A stretch of DNA of 64,000 bases from Sulfuricurvum sp. GTDB taxonomy: Bacteria; Campylobacterota; Campylobacteria; Campylobacterales; Sulfurimonadaceae. Positions within the stretch are counted from its first letter, which is position 1, and each line of letters starts with the position of its first letter. Positions 26,285-37,488 of the stretch are shown in pieces. The stretch is from positions 62,001 to 126,000 of the forward strand of contig JAUXYP010000002.1 in the NCBI GenBank assembly GCA_030694265.1, written 5' to 3'. The notes under the pieces are model-generated. The model ran no database searches, had not been told where the DNA came from, and worked only from the letters and a program-made list of their open reading frames with translations. Made by a program: the position numbers and the translations under genes.

Positions 26285-27667
26285 ATGGTAGTCACACGCT
26301 TCGCCCCTAGTCCGACAGGATATTTGCATATCGGAGGCCTTCGTACGGCTTTGTTGAGTTATCTGTGGGCGCGTAAAAATAATGGGACCTTTTTGTTGCG
26401 TATTGAAGATACTGATTTTAGTAGAAATGATGAAGCGGCGGCATTAGCAATCGTGGAAGCTTTTAAATGGGTGGGATTGCAACACGATGGGAAAATTGAG
26501 TATCAATCAAGCCGTTTGGAAATTTACAAACAACATATTCAACAGCTTCTTAATGAGGGCAAGGCCTATAAGTGCTACATGTCAAAAGAAGAACTTGAGG
26601 CTCTTCGCGAGGAACAAACACAGCGTAAAGAGCGTCCAAAATATGATAACCGCTATCGTGAATTTACGGGGACACCACCTGAGGGAAGGGAAGCCGTTGT
26701 CCGTATTAAAGCTCCTTTAGAGGGGAGCATTACGGTTCATGATGGAGTCAAAGGGGATGTAGTCTTTAATGTTCATGACATTCTGGATGACTTTATTATC
26801 GCACGCTCTGATGGGACTCCTACCTATAATTTTGTTGTAGCGGTTGATGATGCCCTCATGGGAGTAACGGATGTGATACGTGGTGATGACCACCTTTCAA
26901 ATACACCAAAGCAGATTGTCGTGTACCAAGCGTTAGGTTTCCCTATTCCTAAATTTTTTCATGTACCAATGATTCATAATCATGATGGCAAAAAACTCTC
27001 TAAGCGTGACGGCGCAACGGATGTTATAGCATATAAAACGATGGGATATACACCTGAAGCATTGTTAAACTTTCTCGTTCGCTTGGGTTGGAGTCATGGT
27101 GATCAGGAAATTTTCTCGATGGTGGAAATGTTGGAGCTTTTTGATCCAAGTGATATTAACCGTTCAGCATCAGTTTATAATGTTGAAAAGCTCGATTGGC
27201 TTAACAGTCATTATCTTAAAAATATGACGAATGAAAAGCTGTGTGAATTGTTAGAATTTCACGGGGTTATGTTGATCAGTCATGATAAGCGTGAAATTTT
27301 ACTCGATGCGGTAAAAGAGCGTGCGAAAACGCTCTCTGAAATGGCAATGCTTATAAGTGAGATTTTGGTTAAACCTGCAGGATTTGAAGAAGCGGTTTTG
27401 AAAAAAGGGTATAAAGAAGACAGCAAAGAAGTGTTAGAAAAATTTAGCACAGCGTTAAGAGCTGCCAAGGAACTTCATTTACCAAGTGATTATCATCATG
27501 TTATGGAGAGTGTGGTTACTGAAATGGGGATTGGTTTTGGAAAAATCGGTCAGCCGCTACGCATCGCGTTGCTAGGGAAACTTTCAGGACCTGGACTTGA
27601 CAGTGTTATGGCGATTATCGGTGTTGAAGAAACATTGGAACGGATTAACACCCTAATTTCATACTGA
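26285..27667 (+). CDS. gltX: Glutamyl-tRNA synthetase
   Basis: This class I synthetase charges tRNA with glutamate. The HIGH-type motif is in SPTGYLHIGGLRTA, and the KMSKS-type motif is KKLSKRDGATDV. The 460-residue length is normal. Campylobacterota usually carry two GluRS proteins, one of which misacylates tRNA-Gln for later amidation; which one this is cannot be settled from the motif alone. Its 3' end overlaps that of mqnA by 9 bases on the opposite strand. Confidence 0.95.
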   Translation: MVVTRFAPSPTGYLHIGGLRTALLSYLWARKNNGTFLLRIEDTDFSRNDEAAALAIVEAFKWVGLQHDGKIEYQSSRLEIYKQHIQQLLNEGKAYKCYMSKEELEALREEQTQRKERPKYDNRYREFTGTPPEGREAVVRIKAPLEGSITVHDGVKGDVVFNVHDILDDFIIARSDGTPTYNFVVAVDDALMGVTDVIRGDDHLSNTPKQIVVYQALGFPIPKFFHVPMIHNHDGKKLSKRDGATDVIAYKTMGYTPEALLNFLVRLGWSHGDQEIFSMVEMLELFDPSDINRSASVYNVEKLDWLNSHYLKNMTNEKLCELLEFHGVMLISHDKREILLDAVKERAKTLSEMAMLISEILVKPAGFEEAVLKKGYKEDSKEVLEKFSTALRAAKELHLPSDYHHVMESVVTEMGIGFGKIGQPLRIALLGKLSGPGLDSVMAIIGVEETLERINTLISY

Positions 27668-28351
27668 TTGGTATCGAATGGTTCCCAAGGTCGGAACCAG
27701 CCCTTTCTCTTTTGCTTTCCTCATAAACTTTTTAAGACCACGTTTTTCTTTTTCATTGATACGGTAGGTTATGTGGCGTAAATAGTGCTGTATTTGTGCA
27801 GGCGTTAAATCACTTTTGAGAGAATTATCTTTTAAAATATAATAGGGAATTTTAATCGGGTGCCGGATGAAAGCACGGCTAAGACGTTTGAGCTCATCAT
27901 TGTGATGATGGGTACAAAGCAGGGCAAAGACAAAGGGAAGCGTGGTTTTTCCATACCAAACGTGTGCTAAGTCTATCGATTCACCACCGTTATAATAATA
28001 ACGCAATGCTTTGTCACCGATAAGTACTTCTCCTTCAATATTTAATACTTGTGCCAGTAGATTAGACGTTGCGGAATCGGTATCGTTTTTATGAACGTTT
28101 CCTGGCAAGGAGAGGACACTGAGAACACTTTTTTTAGCGACGATTCCAATATTGAAGTGATGGCAGTTTCGTGCGGTGATACTGGAAATAAAAGCGGCAT
28201 CGATACGTCGTGCAGCGAATGAACGATTGAGGGTTGAGGGAACCCCTTTGTGATAATTAAGACCTTGTTGAGTCTTGAGTGTTTTGGCATAACGTTTCAT
28301 AAAAACGTGAAACGGCAAGAGGTTTAAAAAATCAATTTTTCCAAAAATCAC
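27659..28351 (-). CDS. mqnA: Chorismate dehydratase of the futalosine menaquinone pathway
   Basis: MqnA removes water from chorismate in the first step of the futalosine route to menaquinone, which Campylobacterota use instead of MenA-F. The 230-residue protein has the N-terminal GKIDFLNLLPFHVF segment, the DAAFISSIT pocket region and LAHVWYGKTTLPFVFAL, all like the MqnA/MqnD solute-binding fold. No signal peptide is present, in keeping with a cytoplasmic enzyme. Confidence 0.85.
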   Translation of the reverse strand: MIFGKIDFLNLLPFHVFMKRYAKTLKTQQGLNYHKGVPSTLNRSFAARRIDAAFISSITARNCHHFNIGIVAKKSVLSVLSLPGNVHKNDTDSATSNLLAQVLNIEGEVLIGDKALRYYYNGGESIDLAHVWYGKTTLPFVFALLCTHHHNDELKRLSRAFIRHPIKIPYYILKDNSLKSDLTPAQIQHYLRHITYRINEKEKRGLKKFMRKAKEKGLVPTLGTIRYQSV

Positions 28352-28382
28352 ACTAAAGACCTTTTCATAGAAGAGGTGCTAT

Positions 28383-28388
28383 TATACT
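28383..28388 (+). promoter_or_regulatory. Candidate -10 element for moaD-moaE-moeA
   Basis: TATACT lies 32 bases before the moaD ATG, with AGAGGA as the ribosome-binding site. No molybdenum-cofactor riboswitch fits in this short leader. Confidence 0.4.
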
Positions 28389-28419
28389 AAAATAAGAATG
28401 GAATTTAGAGGAATTTTTT

Positions 28420-28641
28420 ATGATAACTGTAGAGTTTTTAGGACCTATTAAAAAGCCTGTTTTGAGTATGGAAGCATCTACGCTGCATGATGTTGCACGT
28501 GTTTTAAAAGAAGACTCCGAGATGGGGCAGTGGATTGACAGCTGTGCGGTTGCCGTTAATGATGCATTGGTTTCATCGTTGGACACCCTACTCAAAGACG
28601 GGGACAAAGTCTCTCTTTTACCGCCGGTATGCGGAGGATGA
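28420..28641 (+). CDS. moaD: Molybdopterin synthase small subunit
   Basis: The 73-residue ubiquitin-like protein carries the sulfur used to make molybdopterin, as a thiocarboxylate on its C-terminal glycine. The sequence ends LLPPVCGG, giving the required Gly-Gly tail. The beta-grasp fold is consistent with the opening ITVEFLGPIKK. It overlaps or closely abuts moaE, its partner subunit. Confidence 0.92.
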   Translation: MITVEFLGPIKKPVLSMEASTLHDVARVLKEDSEMGQWIDSCAVAVNDALVSSLDTLLKDGDKVSLLPPVCGG

Positions 28642-28643
28642 GT

Positions 28644-29090
28644 ATGGTAGAACTCTATGACGGTCCATTAAATGTTCCTGAGATTTTGACACGTTGGTAT
28701 TCCCAAGAATCAACCAGTAATTACGGGGCATATATTCCGTTTGTGGGAACTGTGCGCGAAGAAGGCGGCATTGAAGGTTTGAGTTTTGATGTGTATGAGC
28801 CAATTTTAAAAAGCTGGTTTGATACATGGGTGGCTAAAGTAGCTCCTTTTGGAGCGACACTCAAAATGGCTCACAGTTGTGGGGATGTGCTGGTACATCA
28901 ATCATCCTACATTGCAGCGGTGTTTTCTCCTAAACGACGAGTGGCGCTTGAAACGATTGAACAATTTGTGGAAGACTTCAAAGCATCTGCTCCTATATGG
29001 AAATATGATCTTATAAACGGTGAACGTATCTATGCCCGTGAACGGTCAACGGCGATTGTCGGCGCAGGTCTTTTGGGAGCAAAGTCGTGA
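28644..29090 (+). CDS. moaE: Molybdopterin synthase catalytic subunit
   Basis: MoaE adds the dithiolene sulfurs to cyclic pyranopterin monophosphate with MoaD. Family features are the FVGTVREEGG loop, the SFDVYEP segment and FSPKRRVALETIE; the family's usual SAHR-type region is divergent. I choose ATG 28644 because GGAGG ends 6 bases upstream. ATG 28638, which overlaps the moaD stop, is the alternative. Its stop overlaps the moeA GTG start by 4 bases. Confidence 0.9.
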   Translation: MVELYDGPLNVPEILTRWYSQESTSNYGAYIPFVGTVREEGGIEGLSFDVYEPILKSWFDTWVAKVAPFGATLKMAHSCGDVLVHQSSYIAAVFSPKRRVALETIEQFVEDFKASAPIWKYDLINGERIYARERSTAIVGAGLLGAKS

Positions 29091-30286
29091 TCTCTTACGA
29101 AACTTCCCAAAATATGATCACCCTTTTGCCGCTAGGGGCACTGAAAAGCGAGCGTGTTTTTTTGAGTGCGGCACTGGGACGGGTATTGGCGCAAGACATT
29201 GTAGCGCAGGAAGATTATCCGACACATCCCACATCTGCGATGGATGGGTATGCGATGATTCATACTGATTTTGTAGAGCATAAGGCGCTTGCAATTTTGG
29301 GTGACAATCCTGCGGGCGCAGATGAAGTGGCCCAAGTAGAAAGCGGTATTTGCATCAAAACGTTTACGGGCTCATTGATGCCGGAGGGTTCAGATACGCT
29401 TATTCCGATTGAAAATGTGACGGTTAAAGATGGTTTGATGAGGATTGATAAAGCGGTCCCGCTTGGATTTGCTGTTCGTCCAGTCGGTGAGAGCTATCGA
29501 AAAGATGATATTTTGATTTCACGCGGAACCACGTTAGGCTTTGCTGAGATTGGAGTACTGGCAGGGATTAATCATGTAATGGTGTCTGTTTCTCAGCGTC
29601 CAAGGGTAAGTGTCATTGCGACAGGAAGCGAAATTTTGGATATCGGCGAGACTGCACGCAATGTTGGACAGATACGCAGTTCTAATAGCTATACCATTCA
29701 AGCACTTGTTACCCAATTGGGCGGTGAATGTCTCCAAATGGGGATTGTAGGTGACGATAAGGGTGCTATTATGGAGCGCTTTGATGAAGCGCTGCGTTCA
29801 AGTGATATTGTCGTAAGCACAGGCGGCGTGAGTGTCGGAGATTATGATTTTGTTAAACATATTGTCCCTAAACTTGGGGCTGATGTGATTTTTAAGGGTG
29901 TCAATATTAAACCCGGACAGCATGTGATGGTGGCTCAGCGCGGATCGAAATTTATCATCTCATTGCCTGGATTTGCCTACTCCTCTACAGTGACATTTAT
30001 CCTTTATGTTGCACCGCTAATGGCACGGATGATGGGATGTGCGAATCCCTATGAGCCGATTGAAGCAACCCTGAAAGTGCCGTTTGCAAAACGTTCCAAT
30101 AAAAGTGAATTTACAGCGTGTAACCTCGATTTTGAAGATGGACGTTACTGGGTTGATTTTGAAGGTAAAAAAACGGGAAGTTCAGCGATATTGACCAATC
30201 TGCTTGGAAATGCTGCATTGATGATTTGCGGTGAAGAAGATGCTGATTTGGAAGCGGGAACGCTGGTTAGAGTGATTAAACTCTAA
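29087..30286 (+). CDS. moeA: Molybdopterin molybdenumtransferase
   Basis: MoeA inserts molybdate into molybdopterin. The 399-residue protein has HPTSAMDGYAM, the TGSLMPEGSDTLIPIE region, VIATGSEIL and the STGGVSVGDYDFVK motif of the MoaB/Mog-like domain. GTG 29087 is the start because MISYETSQNMI matches the usual MoeA N-terminus. With moaD and moaE it completes a short cofactor operon that probably serves nitrate, sulfur or formate enzymes elsewhere. Confidence 0.93.
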   Translation: MISYETSQNMITLLPLGALKSERVFLSAALGRVLAQDIVAQEDYPTHPTSAMDGYAMIHTDFVEHKALAILGDNPAGADEVAQVESGICIKTFTGSLMPEGSDTLIPIENVTVKDGLMRIDKAVPLGFAVRPVGESYRKDDILISRGTTLGFAEIGVLAGINHVMVSVSQRPRVSVIATGSEILDIGETARNVGQIRSSNSYTIQALVTQLGGECLQMGIVGDDKGAIMERFDEALRSSDIVVSTGGVSVGDYDFVKHIVPKLGADVIFKGVNIKPGQHVMVAQRGSKFIISLPGFAYSSTVTFILYVAPLMARMMGCANPYEPIEATLKVPFAKRSNKSEFTACNLDFEDGRYWVDFEGKKTGSSAILTNLLGNAALMICGEEDADLEAGTLVRVIKL

Positions 30287-30290
30287 CCTT

Positions 30291-31613
30291 TTATTTTATT
30301 ATTTTTGCTTTGATAGACTCTTCGTCCATCATCTCTTTGAGATATTTAACAACGACCAAATTTTCGGTTTCATTGATATACCATTCCGCTATATGCTCAT
30401 GTTCCAATCCTAATAATTTGTCTTGATCTACATGCTCTCTAGGAATGTATAAATGAGAAAAACGTTGAGGATTGCTCAGCTTCATAGTCCATAAAAGCCA
30501 TAAAGTAGAGACTATGATCAGTCCGATTGCTAAAACTTCTTTGGTTGAGTACTCAAGTGCAAGACCTGCCACAATACCGCCAATAAAGGTCATGAAATAG
30601 GCGAAGCCATTGGCGATTCCAAGTGCTGCCCCTTTTTGATGAACCCGTGCAAACTTACTGATCATCGATTGCACTAACGGCTCCATCATATTAAAGGCCA
30701 TGAAAAAGCTGATAACTCCAACGACGAATTCCCAGCTTTTTGTTGCGAATCCCATAAGCGTGAAAGCGACAATAAACAAGACGATAGAGATAAGAAAAAT
30801 TTGTTTTGGTTTATTGTATTTTTCTCCAAATACGGCTGCAGGTCCCATAGCAATAAGCCCTGCGATAAGGGCAGGTACGTAAACTTTCCAAAGCTCTGCT
30901 TTTTCCCAGGTGAATCCATACTCTCCTTGTGTGAGTAAAATCGGTATTAGGACAAAAGCAACCGTCATAAGCCCTTTTTGCATCCCGTTGATGATAATCA
31001 TATTGAGAAGATTAGGGTCTTTGATAATATCACGTGTGGTGGTGGTTGAGTGATAGATGTGATGAATACGCGGTGGGGTTGGCACTTTTGTAAACAAAAC
31101 GATCATTGAGAGGACAGACAAGGCTGCTGCAATCCAAAAAAGTGAACTGATACCAAAGTGAGCTGCGATAACAGGCCCTAATCCCATAGCAAATGCAAAA
31201 CTTATAGCGATAGTTCCGCCCATGAGGGCCATCGCGTGACCCCGTTTTTCTTCGCTGACCAAATCACTGATCATCGCAGGGATAACGGCACCGATAGCAC
31301 CTGAACCTTGTAAAAAACGCCCAAACATGAGTGTGTAGATATCAGTACTGACAGCACAGATAATAGACCCGACCAAAAAGATCACCAATCCAATAAGAAG
31401 GGTGGGTTTACGACCGATTTTGTCACTCATGATTCCAAAAGGAACTTGAAAGATAGTTTGAGTGAGGGCATACCCCCCGACGATAACACCGATTAAAAGA
31501 GGCGTTGCCCCTTGTAATGTTAATGCATACGCCGAAAGTACGGGTAAAACTAAAAAAAGACCGAAGAAGCGAAGCGATAAAATCGCAGAGAGAGGCATGA
31601 CTGTTTTAAACAC
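30291..31613 (-). CDS. MFS transporter, YajR-like
   Basis: The 440-residue membrane protein has about 12 transmembrane helices and the MFS motif A GIMSDKIGRKP. The first helix, RFFGLFLVLPVL, and YALTQTIFQVPFG closely resemble E. coli YajR. Residues ~380-435 form a soluble tail with beta-alpha-beta character (SHLYIPREHVD, then ENLVVVKYLK), comparable to the YAM domain of YajR. The substrate is unknown. It is convergent with moeA, whose stop is 4 bases away, and no hairpin separates them. Confidence 0.8.
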   Translation of the reverse strand: MFKTVMPLSAILSLRFFGLFLVLPVLSAYALTLQGATPLLIGVIVGGYALTQTIFQVPFGIMSDKIGRKPTLLIGLVIFLVGSIICAVSTDIYTLMFGRFLQGSGAIGAVIPAMISDLVSEEKRGHAMALMGGTIAISFAFAMGLGPVIAAHFGISSLFWIAAALSVLSMIVLFTKVPTPPRIHHIYHSTTTTRDIIKDPNLLNMIIINGMQKGLMTVAFVLIPILLTQGEYGFTWEKAELWKVYVPALIAGLIAMGPAAVFGEKYNKPKQIFLISIVLFIVAFTLMGFATKSWEFVVGVISFFMAFNMMEPLVQSMISKFARVHQKGAALGIANGFAYFMTFIGGIVAGLALEYSTKEVLAIGLIIVSTLWLLWTMKLSNPQRFSHLYIPREHVDQDKLLGLEHEHIAEWYINETENLVVVKYLKEMMDEESIKAKIIK

Positions 31614-31717
31614 GCTGTGACCTTTGATGAGATAAAATTGTCGTTATTATAATCTATTGTAACCAATGGAAAGTTATTCGAACACAATGACTAAGACTAT
31701 ACTAAGGATATGAACCA

Positions 31718-32320
31718 ATGCGCATCGTTTTAGCCACCTCTAATAAGGGAAAAGTACGAGAAATCAAAGACCTCCTGCACGATCGTGAGATATTCCCGTA
31801 TACCGATTTAATGGAAGGGTTTGAGATTATCGAAGACGGTGATACTTTCAAAGAAAATGCACTGATCAAAGCACGGGCTGTTTTTCGTGCACTGAGGGAT
31901 GATAAGGCAGTAGTGATCGCGGATGACAGCGGTATCAGTGTGGATGTTTTGGATGGTGCCCCTGGCATTTACAGCGCACGATATGCGGGCGAGGGATGCA
32001 GTGACAAAGATAATTTTGATAAACTTATCAATGCGGTGAAAAGTGCAGGATATGAAACATCGCCGGCTCACTATACTGCGGCGATTGCTATTGTTTCTAA
32101 AGAGGGGGAGAGCTGTGTGCACGGCTGGATGCATGGCGATGTCTCGATCTATCCTCGAGGTGAAAATGGTTTTGGATACGATCCGATTTTCACACCCACA
32201 GGACATGCTCTTACATTAGGGGAGCTGGATAGCGATGTAAAAGTGGGGATTTCACACCGATCAAAGGCTCTGAATCTAGCGAAGATTTTGATCGATCAGA
32301 TTAAAAAACAGCGGGCTTAG
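31718..32320 (+). CDS. rdgB: dITP/XTP pyrophosphatase (RdgB/HAM1 family)
   Basis: The 200-residue enzyme removes non-canonical purine nucleotides such as dITP and XTP. Visible hallmarks are the start MRIVLATSNKGKVREIK, the VIADDSGISVDVLDGAPGIY catalytic region and GENGFGYDPIF followed by SHRSKAL. It overlaps the uppP stop by 4 bases on the opposite strand. Confidence 0.93.
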   Translation: MRIVLATSNKGKVREIKDLLHDREIFPYTDLMEGFEIIEDGDTFKENALIKARAVFRALRDDKAVVIADDSGISVDVLDGAPGIYSARYAGEGCSDKDNFDKLINAVKSAGYETSPAHYTAAIAIVSKEGESCVHGWMHGDVSIYPRGENGFGYDPIFTPTGHALTLGELDSDVKVGISHRSKALNLAKILIDQIKKQRA

Positions 32321-33096
32321 ACAGGAAGATTTCCGATAATATAAAGAAAAATAAGTCCCATAATAATCCGATAAATGGCGAATGGTACAAACGTATGACG
32401 GCTGACGAATCCGACAAACAGTTTGACCGTGAAAAAAGCAAAGACGAAGGCCGTGATAAAAGCAACGATGAGCATCGACCAGTCATTGACGATCATCTCA
32501 TGGCGATGTTTGAGTAAATCATAGCCGGTTGCCACGATCATTGTAGGGACGGCGAGTAAAAATGAAAACTCTGCGGCGCTTTTGCGTTTGAGTCCCAAAA
32601 AAAGACCTCCAATGATCGTGGCGCCTGAGCGACTTGTCCCTGGAATCATGGAGATACTTTGAAATAACCCAATCATAAAAGCTTCTTTATAAGAGAGTTC
32701 GTCAAGCTCTTTGCCCGCATCGATCGCTTTATCGCGTCGAAAATACTCTACCGCCAAAAAGACAATACCGCCAGCGATGAGCATAAAGCTCACCGTCTCA
32801 ACTCCAAAAAGGGCTTTGATGTGTTTGTAGAATAATAATCCGAGAACGCCAGTCGGGACAAAAGCGACGGCAAGTTTAATCCAAAGTGTTTTATCGGTCA
32901 TGAGATGTTTAGCATACAAGAATAAAACAGCGAGGATACTCCCCAATTGTATAGCCACTTCAAAAGCCTTATGGGCATCGGTTTGTTCAATTCCAAGCAA
33001 TTGAGAAGCCAAGATGAGATGACCTGTGGAAGATACAGGCAAAAATTCGGTTACACCCTCGAGGGCACCGAGAAGAATGGAATCAAATAAGGTCAT
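32317..33096 (-). CDS. uppP: Undecaprenyl-diphosphate phosphatase
   Basis: UppP (BacA) recycles the undecaprenyl carrier lipid used for peptidoglycan and surface glycans. The 259-residue polytopic protein has the catalytic segments LEGVTEFLPVSSTGHLIL and SMIPGTSRSGATII. Several further hydrophobic helices are present. It would also serve the polysaccharide cluster at the left of this window, though nothing links their regulation. Confidence 0.94.
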   Translation of the reverse strand: MTLFDSILLGALEGVTEFLPVSSTGHLILASQLLGIEQTDAHKAFEVAIQLGSILAVLFLYAKHLMTDKTLWIKLAVAFVPTGVLGLLFYKHIKALFGVETVSFMLIAGGIVFLAVEYFRRDKAIDAGKELDELSYKEAFMIGLFQSISMIPGTSRSGATIIGGLFLGLKRKSAAEFSFLLAVPTMIVATGYDLLKHRHEMIVNDWSMLIVAFITAFVFAFFTVKLFVGFVSRHTFVPFAIYRIIMGLIFLYIIGNLPV

Positions 33097-33168
33097 TAAT
33101 ATCTCTTTTTTTGGTGCAATTCTAACATACTAATGGCAATCTTAAAGGAGTACTAACCTGTCATTTGT

Positions 33169-33174
33169 TATAAT
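33169..33174 (+). promoter_or_regulatory. Candidate -10 element for the class V aminotransferase unit
   Basis: A perfect TATAAT preceded by TTG lies 48 bases before the ATG at 33222. AAGGA is the ribosome-binding site. The transcript may include hisZ and purA, which follow at close spacing. Confidence 0.5.
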
Positions 33175-33221
33175 CCGCACAATTTCTGATAAATTTTTAC
33201 TCCTAAATCACAAGGAAAACA

Positions 33222-34328
33222 ATGCTCCTCTTTACCCCAGGACCTACCCCAGTACCTGAATCAGTACGTATAGCGATGGCGGGAGAAACCCTGCATCATC
33301 GTACTCCTGAGTTCGAAGCGATTTTTGAGCGTACTCGTGCTTTATTATTTGAACTTCTTGAAATGCCGGAGGTGCTTATGTTGGCATCTTCAGGTACGGG
33401 TGCAATGGAAGCTGCAGTGATTAATCTGGCACACTCGAAACTTCTTTCGATCAACTCTGGAAAATTCGGTGAACGTTTTGGCAAAATCGCCGTTGCACAT
33501 GGGATTGCTAATGTTGAGATTAAACATGAATGGGATACTGCTGCTTCTGTAGCGGAAGTGCAGGCAGCATTGAATGCGAATCCTGATGTTGATGCTATCG
33601 CAATTCAGATTTGTGAATCGGCAGGCGGACTTCGTCACAATGCTGAAGCCATCGCTGCTGCAGTAAAAGCTCATAATCCTGCAATTATAGTTATTGCAGA
33701 TGGGATTACCGCCGTTGGTGTTGAGAAAATTGATGTTAGCAATATCGATTGTCTAATCTCGGGAAGCCAAAAGGCCTTGATGCTCCCTCCAGGACTCGCA
33801 ATCATGGGTCTTTCGCACGCAGCTATCGCAAAAATAGGCAAAGGAAAAGGGTATTACTTTAATCTTGCCACTGAGATTAAAAATCAGCAAAAAAATACGA
33901 CGGCATGGACGGCGGCAACAACTCTAATCATCGGGTTAGAGAGTGTACTGAACCGTATTAAAGCTGAGGGCGGATTAGAGAAACTGTACGATGAAACAGC
34001 ACGCCGTGCCCGTGCAACGCGTGAGGCATTGGTGGCGATCGGCTTGCATATTTATCCTACTACCCCTGCGGATTCTATGACGACCATTGATGATGAGCAA
34101 GCACCTAAAATACGCTCATTGCTTAAAAAAGAGTTTGACATTAACATGGCAGGAGGTCAGGATCATATCAAAGACTTGATCTTTCGTATTAATCACATGG
34201 GACTGATCCCTGCATATGAAGCGGCATGGGTTGTGAACAGTATTGAGCTGGCACTCGCAAAATTAGGACGCAGAGCATTCGACGGTACAGCTAATAAAAT
34301 TTTTAGCACCGTTTATTTTGGGCAGTAA
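33222..34328 (+). CDS. Class V PLP-dependent aminotransferase (alanine/serine-glyoxylate type)
   Basis: The 368-residue protein has the N-terminal FTPGPTPVPESV segment, the LASSGTGAMEAAV phosphate-binding loop, VIADGITAVG, and the PLP lysine in LISGSQKALMLPPG. This matches alanine-glyoxylate or serine-glyoxylate aminotransferases. In bacteria without photorespiration such enzymes are often linked to serine or glycine metabolism. The precise donor and acceptor cannot be read from the sequence. hisZ begins 3 bases after its stop. Confidence 0.82.
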   Translation: MLLFTPGPTPVPESVRIAMAGETLHHRTPEFEAIFERTRALLFELLEMPEVLMLASSGTGAMEAAVINLAHSKLLSINSGKFGERFGKIAVAHGIANVEIKHEWDTAASVAEVQAALNANPDVDAIAIQICESAGGLRHNAEAIAAAVKAHNPAIIVIADGITAVGVEKIDVSNIDCLISGSQKALMLPPGLAIMGLSHAAIAKIGKGKGYYFNLATEIKNQQKNTTAWTAATTLIIGLESVLNRIKAEGGLEKLYDETARRARATREALVAIGLHIYPTTPADSMTTIDDEQAPKIRSLLKKEFDINMAGGQDHIKDLIFRINHMGLIPAYEAAWVVNSIELALAKLGRRAFDGTANKIFSTVYFGQ

Positions 34329-34331
34329 CGC

Positions 34332-36436
<2,105 letters not shown>

Positions 36437-36469
36437 AATAAAGATTCCAATCCAAAGGGGAGCAACGCT

Positions 36470-36889
36470 ATGAAATCACGTTATGAACCTTTGGTTAAGC
36501 TCAAAAAAAAAGCATTGGATAAAGCCGAACAACAGCTAATGAATGCAAATACTGAGGTTACCCTCAGTGACGCTGTATTACTCAACGCATACGCGGAACT
36601 TTCCTCTTTAGAATCTCCTCTTAATGGTCCCATCGGTGAACTTTTACAAGCACAAATGATGCTTCAGGCACAACACCGTGAGATTGAAGCGTGTCGTTTG
36701 AGAGTTGAACGCGCACGTATCAATCAGAATACTGCACGAGAGGCTTTCCGATTTTCCCGTATAGAATTTGAAAAATTTAATTATCTTGAACTGCAAGAAT
36801 TAGAGGCAATGATGGCAACAGTAAAATATCAAGAGGCAAAAATGTTAGATGAAATCGGGACAATGACGTATAAAAAGGGGTGGCTTTGA
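36470..36889 (+). CDS. fliJ: FliJ-like flagellar export protein
   Basis: The 139-residue protein is almost wholly alpha-helical with long heptad-rich stretches (KLKKKALDKAEQQL and HREIEACRLRVERAR). Its size, charge and helical nature fit FliJ, the coiled-coil stalk of the flagellar export ATPase. HP0256 of Helicobacter, a divergent FliJ homologue, occupies the same position next to purA. FliJ sequences are poorly conserved, so this call rests on composition and synteny. It is probably co-transcribed with the MotE-like gene that overlaps it. Confidence 0.65.
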   Translation: MKSRYEPLVKLKKKALDKAEQQLMNANTEVTLSDAVLLNAYAELSSLESPLNGPIGELLQAQMMLQAQHREIEACRLRVERARINQNTAREAFRFSRIEFEKFNYLELQELEAMMATVKYQEAKMLDEIGTMTYKKGWL

Positions 36890-37416
36890 GATACTTTTTA
36901 ATAGTGGCATTTTGTGTAACAAATGTATTGATGGGTGCTCAAAACACCAAGTCGTATGAGTGTACTAAGATTTTTGAATCTCGAAAAAATGAGCTTTTAG
37001 TTGAATTGGGCCGTATTGATGAAGAACGGCAATCCCTCGATGCGTTGAAACGGGCAACGGAGGATTTACTAAAGAAAAAAGAGTCTGTTGTTAAGGGAAA
37101 AGACAGCCGTGTAGATCAAAAACTACAAGAAATTGCTGCAAAAGAAGCTTCTACTAAAAAAATGCTTGAAGAGAATAAAAAAGTGCTCGAAGAAATCAAA
37201 CAGCTAAAATCAGACAAAGTCTCCCAAACCTTTGCAAAAATGAAACCCTCAGCATCAGCAGGGATTCTTGCTCAAATGTCTATAGAGGAAGCATCCTCTA
37301 TTATGAGTACTTTGAATTCAAAAGTAGTAGGGCAAATATTGGCAAAAATGGATCCAAAAAAAGGGTCAGAAATAACAGCTGCTTTACGAAGAATTCCTAC
37401 TGAAGCACAAAAATAA
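36886..37416 (+). CDS. MotE/FlgX-like periplasmic coiled-coil protein, putative motor chaperone
   Basis: The protein has an N-terminal signal or anchor (MRYFLIVAFCVTNVLMGA), a central coiled coil rich in Lys and Glu at about residues 30-115, and a C-terminal MgtE-N-like helical unit (TFAKMKPSASAGILAQM followed by ILAKMDPKKGSEI). MotE-type proteins of this build are flagellar motor chaperones, and a similar protein protects stators in C. jejuni. I choose TTG 36886 because AAGGGG lies just upstream and it overlaps the fliJ stop; GTG 36880 is the alternative. Confidence 0.68.
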   Translation: MRYFLIVAFCVTNVLMGAQNTKSYECTKIFESRKNELLVELGRIDEERQSLDALKRATEDLLKKKESVVKGKDSRVDQKLQEIAAKEASTKKMLEENKKVLEEIKQLKSDKVSQTFAKMKPSASAGILAQMSIEEASSIMSTLNSKVVGQILAKMDPKKGSEITAALRRIPTEAQK

Positions 37417-37425
37417 TACTAAAGC

Positions 37426-37449
37426 GTCCTCTAAGCGATTTCAGAGGAC
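37426..37449 (+). terminator. Inverted repeat after the MotE-like gene
   Basis: GTCCTCT and AGAGGAC form a 7-bp perfect stem around a 10-base loop, starting 9 bases after the stop. No T-run follows, so it may be a weak terminator or an mRNA 3' stabiliser. Confidence 0.35.
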
Positions 37450-37457
37450 ATCTAAAG

Positions 37458-37463
37458 TACAAT
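37458..37463 (+). promoter_or_regulatory. Candidate -10 element for DUF507-carA
   Basis: TACAAT lies 31 bases before the DUF507 ATG and just after the inverted repeat at 37426-37449. Confidence 0.35.
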
Positions 37464-37488
37464 TACAAAAAAGAAATAGGGCCCAATT

